From JAHEDT01 sp963825615 (GTDB lineage: Bacteria > Desulfobacterota > Desulfuromonadia > Desulfuromonadales > BM103): a DNA stretch of 64,000 nucleotides. The stretch covers positions 1-64,000 of the forward strand of contig CAWGTV010000006.1 of assembly GCA_963825615.1 (NCBI GenBank), read 5' to 3'. The position numbers and the translations under genes were made by a program. Below the pieces are notes generated by a model. The model saw only the letters and a list, made by a program, of their open reading frames with translations, had not been told where the DNA came from and searched no databases. Within the stretch, counting starts at the first letter, position 1. Each line of letters starts with the position of its first letter. Below, piece after piece: positions 36,270-46,231 of this stretch.

Positions 36270-36770
36270 ATGCGAATTCTAGGCATTGACCCAGGCACCG
36301 GCACCACCGGCTACGGCATTATCGATGTCGAGGGCAATCGCCTGCGCCATGTCGATAATGGCATCATCAAAACACGCAGCAGCGATGCCTTGCCGCTCAG
36401 GCTGAAAGCCATCTACGATGGTCTGACGTCAATCCTCAACACCTTTTCTCCTGAGGCAGTTGCTGTTGAGCAGGTCTTTTTGGCCAAAAACCCGCGGGCG
36501 GCGCTGACGCTAGGACACGCCCGAGGCACGGCGGTTCTCTCAGCGGTAAACCTGGACCTGGAGGTCTATGAGTATTCGGCGCTTCAGGTCAAAAGTGCCG
36601 TGGTCGGCTATGGCCACGCTGGCAAGCATCAGGTGCAGCAGATGGTCAAAGCGCTGCTCAACCTCCCGGAGGTTGCCCAGGAAGATGCCGCCGATGCCCT
36701 CGCGGTCGCCATTTGCCATGCCAACAGCCGTACCATGAAACAAGCAGTCAAAAATGCCGCGCGGTGCTGA
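36270..36770 (+). CDS. ruvC: Crossover junction endodeoxyribonuclease RuvC
   Basis: A 166-residue Holliday-junction resolvase. MRILGIDPGTGTTGYGIID holds the first catalytic Asp (residue 7). AVEQVFLAKNP contains the conserved Glu near residue 67, and the C-terminal pair is in EDAADALAVAICH (Asp at about 139 and 142). It cuts junctions as a homodimer with RuvAB. ruvA starts 57 nt after its stop. Confidence 0.96.
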   Translation: MRILGIDPGTGTTGYGIIDVEGNRLRHVDNGIIKTRSSDALPLRLKAIYDGLTSILNTFSPEAVAVEQVFLAKNPRAALTLGHARGTAVLSAVNLDLEVYEYSALQVKSAVVGYGHAGKHQVQQMVKALLNLPEVAQEDAADALAVAICHANSRTMKQAVKNAARC

Positions 36771-36827
36771 CCGGCGCGCCATGACAATCAGTCCCCTCCA
36801 ACCTGCTGTCAAGGAGAACACATCCCG

Positions 36828-37427
36828 ATGATCGCCCTGGTTCGTGGCACATTGGCTTACAAATCAATTGATCATGTAATCATTGACGTCGGTGGTGTCG
36901 GCTACCGGCTGTTCATCCCCCTTTCAACCTTCTACTCACTCCCTGAAACCGGTGAGGTCAGCCTCTTCACGCACACCCATGTCCGTGAAGATTCTCTTCT
37001 TCTTTACGGGTTTCTCTCCCTGGAAGAGAAGAACCTGTTTGTCATTCTGATCGGCATTTCCGGCATCGGACCGAAACTGGCCGTCAACATCCTCTCTCAT
37101 ATCCCGGCAGGCGACCTGAAAAGGGCCATTGCCGCAGGGGACATAAAACGCCTGTCCGGACTGCCCGGAATCGGCAAGAAAACCGCCGAGCGCCTGGTGC
37201 TGGAGCTTAAGGATAAAATTGGCCCGACCGACAGCCTCGCCAGACCGGCCGGGCCAGACAGCACGCCAGGCATTGCGGGGGGGATGGTCAACGATGTAAT
37301 CTCTGCACTGGTCAATCTCGGTTACAAGGAGACCCAAGCCCGCAAGGTTCTCGAGAACATGGAATTGCCACCAAACCTGCCCATGGAAGATGCCCTTAAA
37401 GGAGCGCTGAAAGTACTGATACGGTAA
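36828..37427 (+). CDS. ruvA: Holliday junction branch migration protein RuvA
   Basis: A 199-residue protein with the three RuvA domains: N-terminal OB-fold (residues 1-62), tandem helix-hairpin-helix domain (LIGISGIGPKLAVNILS; LSGLPGIGKKTAERLVLELK) and the flexible C-terminal domain III (ISALVNLGYKETQARKVL) that touches RuvB. It binds four-way junctions as a tetramer. Order and spacing (ruvB follows after 17 nt) are typical. Confidence 0.96.
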   Translation: MIALVRGTLAYKSIDHVIIDVGGVGYRLFIPLSTFYSLPETGEVSLFTHTHVREDSLLLYGFLSLEEKNLFVILIGISGIGPKLAVNILSHIPAGDLKRAIAAGDIKRLSGLPGIGKKTAERLVLELKDKIGPTDSLARPAGPDSTPGIAGGMVNDVISALVNLGYKETQARKVLENMELPPNLPMEDALKGALKVLIR

Positions 37428-37444
37428 CTTTCGCTTTGATCGTT

Positions 37445-38470
37445 ATGGAAGACCGCTTGATTACAGCTGCAACAACCGGAGATGACGGTTCATTCGACCT
37501 TTCACTACGTCCGAAGGTTCTTACCGAATACATCGGCCAGAGCAAGGTCAAGGAGAATCTCAAGGTGTTCATCGGCGCAGCCCGTGGCCGCGGCGAATCT
37601 CTGGATCATGTCCTCTTCTACGGGCCCCCAGGCCTTGGCAAGACAACCTTGGCACACATCATTGCAGCTGAGATGGGCGTCAATATCAAGAGCACATCAG
37701 GCCCGGTCATAGAAAAACCGGGCGATCTGGCTGCCGTTTTGACTAACCTGGAGCCAGGGGATGTCCTGTTCATCGACGAAATTCACCGACTTTCCCCGGT
37801 AGTCGAGGAAATCCTTTATCCTGCAATGGAAGACTATCAGCTCGACATCATGATCGGCCAGGGGCCTTCGGCACGCACCATCAAACTGGACATCCCCCGG
37901 TTCACCCTGGTCGGAGCAACCACCCGTGCCGGGCTACTTTCATCACCGCTGCGCGACCGTTTCGGCGTTCTGAGCCGATTGGAATTCTATACCCATGGTG
38001 AACTGGCAACGATCATCACCCGCAGTGCCGGCATCCTCGGCGTTGCAATAGAGGCCGCCGGTGCCGCAGAGATCGCCCGACGCAGCCGAGGCACACCCCG
38101 CATAGCCAATCGTTTGCTCCGCAGGGTCAGGGACTTTGCTCAAGTCGATGGTGATGGCTCGATTGACCAGGGAATGGCGGACCAGGCCTTGGTTCGTTTG
38201 GAGGTCGATAAACAGGGTTTCGACCAGATGGACCGGCTCCTTATGGAAACCATCATAGACAAATTCAGCGGCGGACCGGTTGGCCTCGACACGCTGGCGG
38301 CGGCGATTGGAGAAGAGAAAGACACCATCGAGGATGTCATAGAGCCTTACCTGCTCCAACAAGGCTTTATCAATCGAACCCCCCGCGGTCGGGTTGCAAC
38401 CCATCAAGCCTATACTCACCTGGGACGCACCCAAGGGAAAACATCGCAAACGGGGCACCTTTTTACATAA
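37445..38470 (+). CDS. ruvB: Holliday junction DNA helicase RuvB
   Basis: A 341-residue AAA+ motor. Walker A GPPGLGKTTLA (near residue 60), Walker B VLFIDEIHRLS, sensor 1 TLVGATTRAG and the arginine finger region RDRFGVLSRLEFY. The C-terminal winged helix has VIEPYLLQQGFINRTPRGRVAT. ATG 37445 is chosen; a TTG at 37436 is an alternative, and neither has a strong ribosome site, consistent with coupling to ruvA. It drives branch migration. Confidence 0.96.
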   Translation: MEDRLITAATTGDDGSFDLSLRPKVLTEYIGQSKVKENLKVFIGAARGRGESLDHVLFYGPPGLGKTTLAHIIAAEMGVNIKSTSGPVIEKPGDLAAVLTNLEPGDVLFIDEIHRLSPVVEEILYPAMEDYQLDIMIGQGPSARTIKLDIPRFTLVGATTRAGLLSSPLRDRFGVLSRLEFYTHGELATIITRSAGILGVAIEAAGAAEIARRSRGTPRIANRLLRRVRDFAQVDGDGSIDQGMADQALVRLEVDKQGFDQMDRLLMETIIDKFSGGPVGLDTLAAAIGEEKDTIEDVIEPYLLQQGFINRTPRGRVATHQAYTHLGRTQGKTSQTGHLFT

Positions 38471-38573
38471 AGGACCCGTTGACAAGAGGATTTTTCTGTG
38501 TCACCCGAACAAACCTTGTGATAGTTTTATTAGGTGGGGGGTGATCAAGCAACTAGCCCTGCTGGTACACCCC

Positions 38574-38600
38574 GAGGGCCGTCATGGTGACGGCCCTTTT
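38574..38600 (+). terminator. Rho-independent terminator after ruvB
   Basis: GGGCCGTCA pairs with TGACGGCCC (38576-38584 and 38588-38596), followed by TTTTCATTT. Confidence 0.75.
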
Positions 38601-38644
38601 CATTTCGATATTTTCAGCGGTTTATAAGTGGTTCTTTGAAGTTC

Positions 38645-40973
38645 ATGGATCCTAGCCTTCTGCAACAGTTTCGTCAGCAATTGGCCTCCTGGATTGAAGC
38701 TCGCCTCGAATCACAGCGCCTGCCCTTTCAGCGCCTCGAGCTCAGTCCCCGCATCCTGACCGACCAGGGACGGCTCGTTGCTGACATGGTCCTTTGGATC
38801 AACCGTGACAGCCAACTGGCCGGCACCATGATTCTGCTGCCGGATGCCGTCGATGCTCAAGTCCTTGCTAATGGAGCTTCTTTGGCCAAAGCCTTAGGCC
38901 TCGGCCACTTTACCACCTGGGCGGCGCGCGAGGTGACGATCTGGACCCTGGCTTCAGGTACGGTTGAGCTGCTACAGGCTTTTAAACTGCCGCCGGCAAA
39001 CAGGGTTACCCCCGAAGATTTTCAACAGATCCTTCAAGAACTTCTCGAACAACTTAAAATCGTGACCATAACCAGTGCCCCCGTTACAACCGCATACACG
39101 GTGCATTACTACGCTAATCTCTGTTTGCGGAACCTTGATGGACTGACCCCTGGATTGACGATCAGCGCCAGAATGGCGGCGGGACAAACAGCCGCGGATG
39201 AATGGCTGGAGCAGGCCCCCCGTGAAAAGGCCTGGTTGAGTTTATGGCGCATTCTTCATCTTCTCCGAGAGGGTCGCCTGCCACCAGGGATGCAGCCGGA
39301 ACGGCTTGAACTTGCCATTCACTATGCACTGACGGATCTGGCGAATGGACAAACGTCATGGCTTAGCATACAGAAGAGTGAACCTCCCTTACCGGAAGGC
39401 GATGCTGTCCGCCTGCATCATCTTGCCAGCAGGCTCAGACAACTCGGTTGGCCGCACAGCGATGGACAGGCAGATGAGCTGATCTGCCTGTTATTGAGCG
39501 AGGCCGGCCACCGCTTCGGCCTGAAGCCTATGCGTCTTCCATGGGCCACAAATCACTTCAAGCGGTGGGTGGGTTGCCAGCCTCCAGATTGCGAAAAGGG
39601 CTATTCCCTGGTCGCGCCACGCGCATATCTTGCGGGATGGGCCTTGCAATCATCCCGACAAGACAGCTCCGAAGTGGATCCCCACGCAGAAAGCTTGCAG
39701 GCGCTCGACGCCTCTCGGCTTTCGAGCAGTGCCGTTGCCGTCCTTCTGGATACACAACCACTCGTCCGCAAAGATCATGACGCACACTTGATCCTGTTGC
39801 GCCAGGCCTGGCCAAGCCGGCGGTTCGATCTGCCGCGCAATGCCCCAAGATGGTTATGGGATGCACTTTATCTGGCCGGTTTAACATCGGACGATCTGTC
39901 GCTGACTTTACCGCAAGAGTGGTATCGTGCTCCGGGGATTTTGAGCCTATGGTCAATCCTTGAAACGCGCTTTCAACTCGCCGAACTCGCTGACAGTGAA
40001 ACCGGCGAGCAGTCACTGCATTTTGTCTCGACTCAGGCAAGTCCGTCACAAGTCCTGGTCCACAGATCCTGCCAAACCATCGAGGTTGCGGTGGAATTGT
40101 TGGCAGGACAACCGCCGGGGACAACGCAAGCATGGCTGAAAACAACTGCGGCCATTGCGGAGCTTTTGAGCAGCCAGAGCATGACGGTCATCAGCAAGCT
40201 GGAGCCAGACTGGTCGGAAGCATTAATATGGGGAATCTACCTTTTTCTGCATACGCGCCTCGGGGGGCACCTCTGGGATCTTTGCAGCGGTCAGCCCTTC
40301 CTGCCTGAATTCAACATGACTGCACTTGCCGTGCAGGCGGCAGGCGTGCCGGTTCCAAACGAAATCATTCTCAAGGATCTGAGCCTGCTTGGCGATGTCG
40401 TAACTCAGACAGTGCCGGATTCTCTCCTTTTGGAACAAGAGTTCGCCAACATCTTCGGGTCGACCCCGAACTTTCCAGATCACCCGGTTCACATTGCTCA
40501 CGACACTCCCAAAACGCGCCGCAGGAGCAATACGTCATCAGAACAGATTGCTTTGAGGGTTTTCATCGACGGCGTTCCACTCTTTCCAGAGCACTACCTG
40601 ATGAAGGTCTATAGACCGAAGCTTGTTCAATATGACCTCTCTGGACCGCTCGAAATTAGCGAAGAGTTTTTTGACCGAATCTCCTTGCGAACCATCGGCC
40701 AGGAGCAACGGCTCGAGGTATCCGGAAGGGTTATCGCCGAGGCACTTGTCTTGGCATCCTACTACAGGAGAGACAGTAGTATCCCTCCCTGAAGATGAAC
40801 TCCTACTCGCTGAGATGGTTATGCTATATCGATCCGACCTACTACACTTGTGGAACAATCTGGCCAGAGAATGCCGCCGTTCTGAACCGCATCGCCAATC
40901 AGCATTCAAAATGGCCAAGAAGATCTGGGAGCAGCATGGATTGCCGCCAGAGAGTGTCTTGAAAGACCGTTGA
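38645..40973 (+). CDS. Large protein of unknown function, C-terminal frameshift
   Basis: A soluble protein of about 775 residues when corrected; I recognise no domain. It has no signal peptide, membrane helix, P-loop or Cys cluster. It is rich in Leu, Gln and Trp, with helical N-terminal segments (LLQQFRQQLASWIEARLESQ). The C-terminal part (VFIDGVPLFPEHYLMKVYRP then EISEEFFDRISLRT) looks like a more conserved module. The uncorrected frame stops at 40792; an extra base near 40775 hides a further 60 residues (LPEDELLLAEMVMLYRSDLL, AFKMAKKIWEQHGLPPESVL). Start: ATG 38645 (TTG 38636 also in frame), no clear ribosome site. It stands alone between the ruvB terminator and queH. Confidence 0.7.
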
Positions 40974-41117
40974 GCTCGCGCGTTGCTCTCCCCACATGGC
41001 ACGACGGCCACGCGATCTCTCCCTGCGAGCCTGCTGGAGTGCAACCTCTTAGTTTTCTGGCATTTTTTTGAAAATCGTACTATTATTGTATGATTACGTA
41101 AGACAAAGGATTGACTT

Positions 41118-41657
41118 ATGAATATCCTGATGCATATCTGTTGTGCGAATTGTGCGATCTTCCCGATTCAGGTTCTGCGTGAATCAGGTCATGCAGTTAC
41201 CGGTTATTTCTTCAATCACAATATTCATCCCTACCAGGAATATCGTCGCCGCCTGCAGTCCGTTGAGGATTTCGCCGCGAGCAGTGAGCTTGAAGTCATC
41301 TACAGGGATGAGTACCTCCTGGAGGACTTCCTGGCACAGGTGGCCGCAGAACCGAGTAACCGCTGTACCTACTGTTATCAGTCGCGCCTTCAGCAAGCGG
41401 CAGAATATGCGGCAGCTTCCGGGTATGATGCATTTTCCACGAGCCTGCTGTACTCTCGCTACCAGAACCATGAGTTGATCCGCAAACTGGGGGAGGAACT
41501 GGGGCGGCATTACGGTATCGCATTTTTCTATGAAGACTTTCGCCGCGGATGGCAGGAAGGCATCAAGGCCTCGAAAGCCATGGGGCTCTACCGGCAGCAA
41601 TACTGCGGGTGCATCTATTCGGAAAAAGACCGCTACCATCCTAACAGAAATAACTGA
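41118..41657 (+). CDS. queH: Epoxyqueuosine reductase QueH
   Basis: A 179-residue QueH (DUF208) protein. The metal/Fe-S signature HICCANC (residues 7-13) at the N terminus, the central SNRCTYCYQSRLQQAAEYAA and the C-terminal QYCGCIYS supply the cysteines. It reduces epoxyqueuosine to queuosine in tRNA, the last step of the pathway, in place of QueG. The next small gene begins on its stop codon (1-bp TGATG overlap). Confidence 0.93.
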   Translation: MNILMHICCANCAIFPIQVLRESGHAVTGYFFNHNIHPYQEYRRRLQSVEDFAASSELEVIYRDEYLLEDFLAQVAAEPSNRCTYCYQSRLQQAAEYAAASGYDAFSTSLLYSRYQNHELIRKLGEELGRHYGIAFFYEDFRRGWQEGIKASKAMGLYRQQYCGCIYSEKDRYHPNRNN

Positions 41658-41872
41658 TGGGGAATGATCTCGGCAAAGCATTGATTGCTGCGGGGTTGCT
41701 GCTGGTTGTCGTTGGTCTGCTGTTCACTCTCGGCGGCAAGCTTAATTTTCTCGGTCGGTTGCCGGGAGACATTCGCATCGAGCGGGAAAACTTCACCTTC
41801 CTTTTCCCCCTGGGCACCTGCCTGTTGATTTCATTGCTGCTGTCGTTGGTTTTCTGGCTCTTTAGAAGGTGA
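41657..41872 (+). CDS. DUF2905 family small membrane protein
   Basis: A 71-residue protein with two membrane helices (about residues 8-26 and 49-68) and between them the family signature LNFLGRLPGDIRIERENFTF. DUF2905 proteins have no known function. It starts one base inside the queH stop. A ribosome site for the next gene (GGAGG) lies just downstream. Confidence 0.88.
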   Translation: MGNDLGKALIAAGLLLVVVGLLFTLGGKLNFLGRLPGDIRIERENFTFLFPLGTCLLISLLLSLVFWLFRR

Positions 41873-41891
41873 AACAACCTCCGGAGGTCGC

Positions 41892-42846
41892 ATGCATTCC
41901 TCCTCATCCCTGCCGAAAGTTGGGTTGGCCCTTGGCAGCGGCGCCGCTAGAGGCCTCGCCCACATCGGTGTCCTCAAAGTCCTCGAAGAGGCGAAAATTC
42001 CCATCGACATCATAACCGGTACCTCCATGGGGGCCTTTATCGGCGCGATGTATGCCGCCGGGGTGCCAGTGACGCCAGATGGAGGAAGTCGCACTTGAAC
42101 TCGATTGGCTGAGCATGGCCAGGTTGCTCGACCCGGTACTGCCGACTTCAGGGTTGACTGATGGCAAAAAACTCATGGCGTTCATGGCCGAGTTGTTGCC
42201 GGCGAGAGACTTTAACGACCTGCGCCAATCCCTGGCGGTTACTGCCACTGATATAAATACCGGCGAGGCCATTATCATCAAGCAGGGTGACCTGCTTGAG
42301 GCATTGCGTGCCAGCCTGGCGTTTCCAGGCATATTTTCTCCAGTACGCTTCGGTCAGAGGTTTTTGGTTGATGGCGGCTTATGCAAGCCGATTCCGACAG
42401 ACGTCGCCCGCAGCCTTGGGGCCGAAAAAGTTATCGGCGTCTGCACTATCCCTGCCGTCGCCAAGCACTCTCCCGAAACTTTTCTGCCGTCCAGGCCCGG
42501 GCAATTAAAAACCATCAATCGTTGGCGAGATTTTTTCAGCGCCCGCGGGATAGAGCAGGCGTTCCGTACCGCCATCGGCCAGGAGGATGAAGATGCAGAC
42601 AACGCCCACCATGAAAATCAGAAAACGCCTAACATATTCCGGGTCTGCGCGCAGAGCGTCGCCATCATGGAAAACGTGATCAATGAGCTGCACCTGCTCC
42701 AGAACCCTTACGACCTGATCGTCAGGCCAAAGCTCGAAGGGATCACCCTGCTAGAATTTTACCGTGCAGAAGAAATCATCCGTGCAGGCGAAACCGCCAC
42801 GAGAGCCGCACTGCCAGAAATTGAATATCTTCTCAGTACCGCTTGA
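41892..42846 (+). pseudogene. Patatin-like phospholipase (RssA/YlbK type), frameshifted
   Basis: Joined, the protein has about 317 residues. The first part contains KVGLALGSGAARGLAHIGVL (glycine-rich oxyanion loop) and ITGTSMGAFIGAMYA (nucleophile elbow GTSMG). The second part has the catalytic Asp in FLVDGGLCKPIPTDVA. Patatin-like enzymes cleave acyl groups from membrane lipids. An extra C at 42075-42076 shifts the frame; removing it gives GVPVTQMEEVALELDWLSM. All catalytic residues survive. Confidence 0.85.
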
Positions 42847-42921
42847 AAGCCCCTATTGCTCTGCTAACATGTTGATATAATTGTTTCATTTAACCTGCAT
42901 GAGACTTGCAAGGAGGCAGAC

Positions 42922-43215
42922 ATGATTGAGCTACTCGAAAAATCCATTTTGACCGCAGTTGGCGCAATGACACTCACTCAGAAAAAAGCCGAAGACCTTT
43001 TAAAGGAGATGCGCGAAAAGCTGAATATCAGTGAAGAAGAAGGCAAGGCTTTCCTGAAAAAAATTCAGGAAGCTGCCGCACAGAACCAGGAAAAACTTCA
43101 AGAGCAGGCGCGCGAAGAGGTCAAAAAAGCTTGCGAGCGCATGGGTGTGGTCACTGCCGACGAGTTTGACAAGTTAAAGAAGAAGGTCGCCCTGCTGGAA
43201 AAGAAGCTGAAATAA
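42922..43215 (+). CDS. Phasin-like coiled-coil protein
   Basis: A 97-residue, strongly helical charged protein. The N terminus (IELLEKSILTAVGAMTLTQK) resembles phasin/PhaF-like starts, followed by a long coiled-coil of Lys/Glu heptads ending KKKVALLEKKLK. The phasin-like family includes granule-surface proteins and general coiled-coil regulators; here no PHB genes are nearby, so the role is open. The ribosome site is AAGGAGG. ubiB begins 29 nt later. Confidence 0.75.
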   Translation: MIELLEKSILTAVGAMTLTQKKAEDLLKEMREKLNISEEEGKAFLKKIQEAAAQNQEKLQEQAREEVKKACERMGVVTADEFDKLKKKVALLEKKLK

Positions 43216-43244
43216 TCGTCCTCTGAATTGATCCGGACACCACT

Positions 43245-44937
43245 ATGCTGCCTATCTTCCGCGTCAATCGAAATATCCGGACTATCCGCCGCTACAGGAC
43301 CATCCTCGGGGTTCTGATCAAGTACGGGTTCGGTCATTTCGTTGAGCAGCTCAACATCGATTACTACCTTGAGCTCGGCAAGCGGATCGTCACGCTCGAC
43401 AAGATCCACAAGGATTTGGAGCGCCTCAGCCAGCCACAAAGATTACGTCTGGCCATGGAGGAGCTTGGGCCAACCTTCATCAAGCTTGGCCAACTGCTCT
43501 CGACACGTCCTGATGTGTTGGGCAAAGAGTACATCACGGAATTCAGCAAGCTGCAGGACAAGGTCCCGGCAGTGTCCTTCGACGAGATCAACGCCCAGGT
43601 TCAACGCGAACTAGGTTATCCCGCCAGTGAACTTTTCAGCACGTTTTCCAGGGAACCCCTTGCTGCCGCCAGCATTGCCCAGGTCCATCGCGGCAAGTTA
43701 AAAAGCGGCGAAGAAGTCGTCTTCAAAGTTCGTCGCCCCGGGATTGTCAAGATCATCGAAACCGACATTGACGTTTTGATGGGGCTTGCCTACTTGATTG
43801 AGCAACATGTGCCGGCCGTCGCCCTTTACGATCCGGTCGGTCTGGTCAAGGAATTTCGCCGTAGCATAATGCGCGAGGTAAACTTCACCCGTGAAGGGCG
43901 AACGATTGATCGCTTTGCGGTAAATTTTGCCGACAGCACATCCGTTTATGTGCCGAAAATTTTCTGGGATTATTCCGGCGAGATGGTCCTGACCATGGAA
44001 TATGTTCCCGGGATCAAGATCTCGGCTTTGGAAGAACTCACGGCTCAAGGCTATGACCTCAAGGAAATCGCCCGGCGAGGTGCCGATGCATTTCTCAAAC
44101 AGGTTCTTGATTACGGGTTGTTTCACGCTGACCCACATCCCGGCAATGTCTTCATTTTGCCGGGACAGGTCATCTGCATGCTCGACTACGGCATGGTCGG
44201 GCGTCTCGGCCAGGACCTCAAGGACCAGCTGATAGAGCTTCTACAAGGCCCTGCTTGACAGGGACGTAGACCGCATCATCTCACAACTGCTCTATTCCGG
44301 GGAGTTGTCCGACAATGCTGATCTGAAGAACTTACGACGCGACCTGCACGATTTCATCGAAGACTATTACGACATCGTCCTTCAGGACATCAAGGTCGGC
44401 AAACTGCTCTCGGATTTCATCGAAATCCTGACTCACTATCGTATCCATTTTCCACCCGACTTCATGCTGCTGACCAAGGCCCTGATTATCATGGAAGGAA
44501 TCGGCCGACAGTTGGATCCCGATTTCAATATGATCTCCCACATGCGCCCCTATGTGAACAAACTTGTCCTCGAACGCTTTAGTCCGAAAAACATGGCGGC
44601 GCAGGCCAGCCGAATTGCCCAGGATTACGCTGCACTGGCCAAGAATTTACCTCACGACATCAAGGAATTCATCAACCGCCTCAATCGCAACCAATTCAAA
44701 ATTGATCTTGAGCACCGGGGTCTGGAAAAACTTGTCACCGACCTGGACCGTTCCAGCAACCGGGTCTCCTTTGCGGTCGTTATCGGATCTCTGATTGTCG
44801 GTTCTTCCCTGGTCATGCAGATCAACAAGGGCCCGATGGTATTCGGTTTTCCGTTGCTCGGGCTGCTAGGGTACTCGATTGCCGGCCTGCTCGGCCTCTG
44901 GCTGGCGGTGGGGATTTTAAGGTCAGGACGCCTATAA
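43245..44937 (+). pseudogene. ubiB: UbiB/AarF/ABC1 family kinase-like protein, frameshifted
   Basis: Joined length is about 563 residues, normal for UbiB. Marks: EELGPTFIKLGQLLSTRPDVLG (the KxGQ motif that defines ABC1/UbiB), AAASIAQVHRGKL, FKVRRPGI, VLTMEYVPGIK and FHADPHPGNVFILPG (catalytic-loop-like) with LDYGMVG. Two C-terminal helices (about 780-930 nt into the second segment) anchor it to the membrane. It supports ubiquinone/menaquinone biosynthesis. An extra G at 44247-44248 shifts the frame; corrected reading is ELLQALLDRDVDRIISQLLY. Confidence 0.85.
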
Positions 44938-45043
44938 ATGTGGCTAAGAAAACACACCCGCAGCAATTATACACACCACCGGTGGTTTTACCGGCTCAAC
45001 AGAGGGCAGCTGAATCCTTTAGTTTCAGCAACTTAGCAATTTA

Positions 45044-45073
45044 TTGACAAAGGTACAATCCTTGCAATATTAG
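45044..45073 (+). promoter_or_regulatory. Candidate sigma-70 promoter upstream of lpxC
   Basis: TTGACA (45044-45049), 18-nt spacer, TATTAG (45068-45073), 44 nt before the lpxC ATG in an AT-rich stretch. Confidence 0.5.
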
Positions 45074-45117
45074 ATTATTTATTTTTTTATTGCTATCCCC
45101 GGGAGGACATACCCGCA

Positions 45118-46054
45118 ATGACCATGATCTGCCAAACGACGCTTGCCCAACCGACTACTATCTCAGGCATCGGTCTGCACACGGGACAACGCATCAACAT
45201 GACATTGCGTCCGGCAGCAGCTGGAACCGGCATCGTTTTCCATCGCAAGCTCAATGATCAAACGGTTACTATAGAAGCGACTGCGGCCAACGTCGTTGAC
45301 ACACGCTTGGCAACGGTCCTCGGTAAGGGCAACGTACGTATTTCCACTGTTGAGCATTTGCTGTCAGCGCTGGCCGCGTATGGTGTTGACAACCTGCACA
45401 TCGACATCGACGGACCAGAGATTCCGATCATGGACGGCAGTGCGGCTCCTTTTGCTTCGATCATTGAAGAGGCCGGACAGCGCTGCCATGCGCAAAGCCG
45501 TAAGTTCTTGGCTATTCGCCAACCGATCTCTGTTATCGACGGAGAAAAACGGATCAGCATTATCCCGTCGCGCTTTTTCCGCATAACCTTTGACATCGCT
45601 TTTCAGCATCCATGCATTGCTTTACAGCAACGTTCGGTCAAGGTCACTTCTGCAATATTCCGCCGTGAACTGGCCCCGGCACGCACCTTTGGTTTCCTGC
45701 GCGATGTCGAAATGCTCAAGGAAGCGGGTCTCGCCCGTGGCGGGTCACTGGAAAACGCCATTGTCATCGATGATGAGCGGATTTTGAATCCTGAAGGACT
45801 TCGCTTCCAGGATGAATTCGTCCGCCATAAAATTCTTGACGCAATCGGCGATTTCAGCCTGATCGGCTACCCGATCCTCGGCCATGTTCGTGCATTCAAG
45901 GCGGGGCACGATGTCAACCACCAGCTTGTAAAGAAAATTCTAAACAGCCCAGAAAGCTGGCAACTGCTTGAATTCAGCGAGGAGGACCTCGAAAAGGCGC
46001 TGCAATTGTCATCACAGACCCTTCGCCACAGACTGGGCTTTTTCCCGACAATAA
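45118..46054 (+). CDS. lpxC: UDP-3-O-acyl-N-acetylglucosamine deacetylase LpxC, near-terminal frameshift
   Basis: LpxC performs the committed step of lipid A synthesis (zinc deacetylase). Marks: ISGIGLHTGQ (residues 16-25), zinc-ligand His in STVEHLLSAL, PIMDGSAAPF, FDIAFQHP, the active-site HKILDAIGD (His and Asp zinc ligands) and the catalytic His in KAGHDVNHQL. Without correction the frame runs to 46206 through a terminator. An extra C at 46021 explains this; without it the protein ends after QTFATDWAFSRQ with TAA at 46052-46054 and has 311 residues, the normal length. That stop is 20 nt before the terminator at 46074. Confidence 0.9.
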
Positions 46055-46073
46055 CACGCTTTTCACAGTTTCG

Positions 46074-46099
46074 AAGGCAGCCTCCTGGCTGCCTTTTTT
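46074..46099 (+). terminator. Rho-independent terminator after lpxC
   Basis: AAGGCAGCC pairs perfectly with GGCTGCCTT across TCCT, followed by a T run. It sets the true end of lpxC. Confidence 0.88.
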
Positions 46100-46231
46100 A
46101 TTCACAGCTCGCAACACACTTCACTTCTGACCGGGGGAGCCGGGCTGGACTAAAGCGGAGAGCACGGACCAGTTGCCGCTTGCAAAAAGATCCCCTTTAC
46201 GCCTAAAATTGCCTAACGATTGAACCTTCTC

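Noticed and set aside
46055..46206. LpxC reading on to 46206
   Set aside because: The extension passes a strong terminator and has no LpxC-like sequence; a one-base slip at 46021 explains it.
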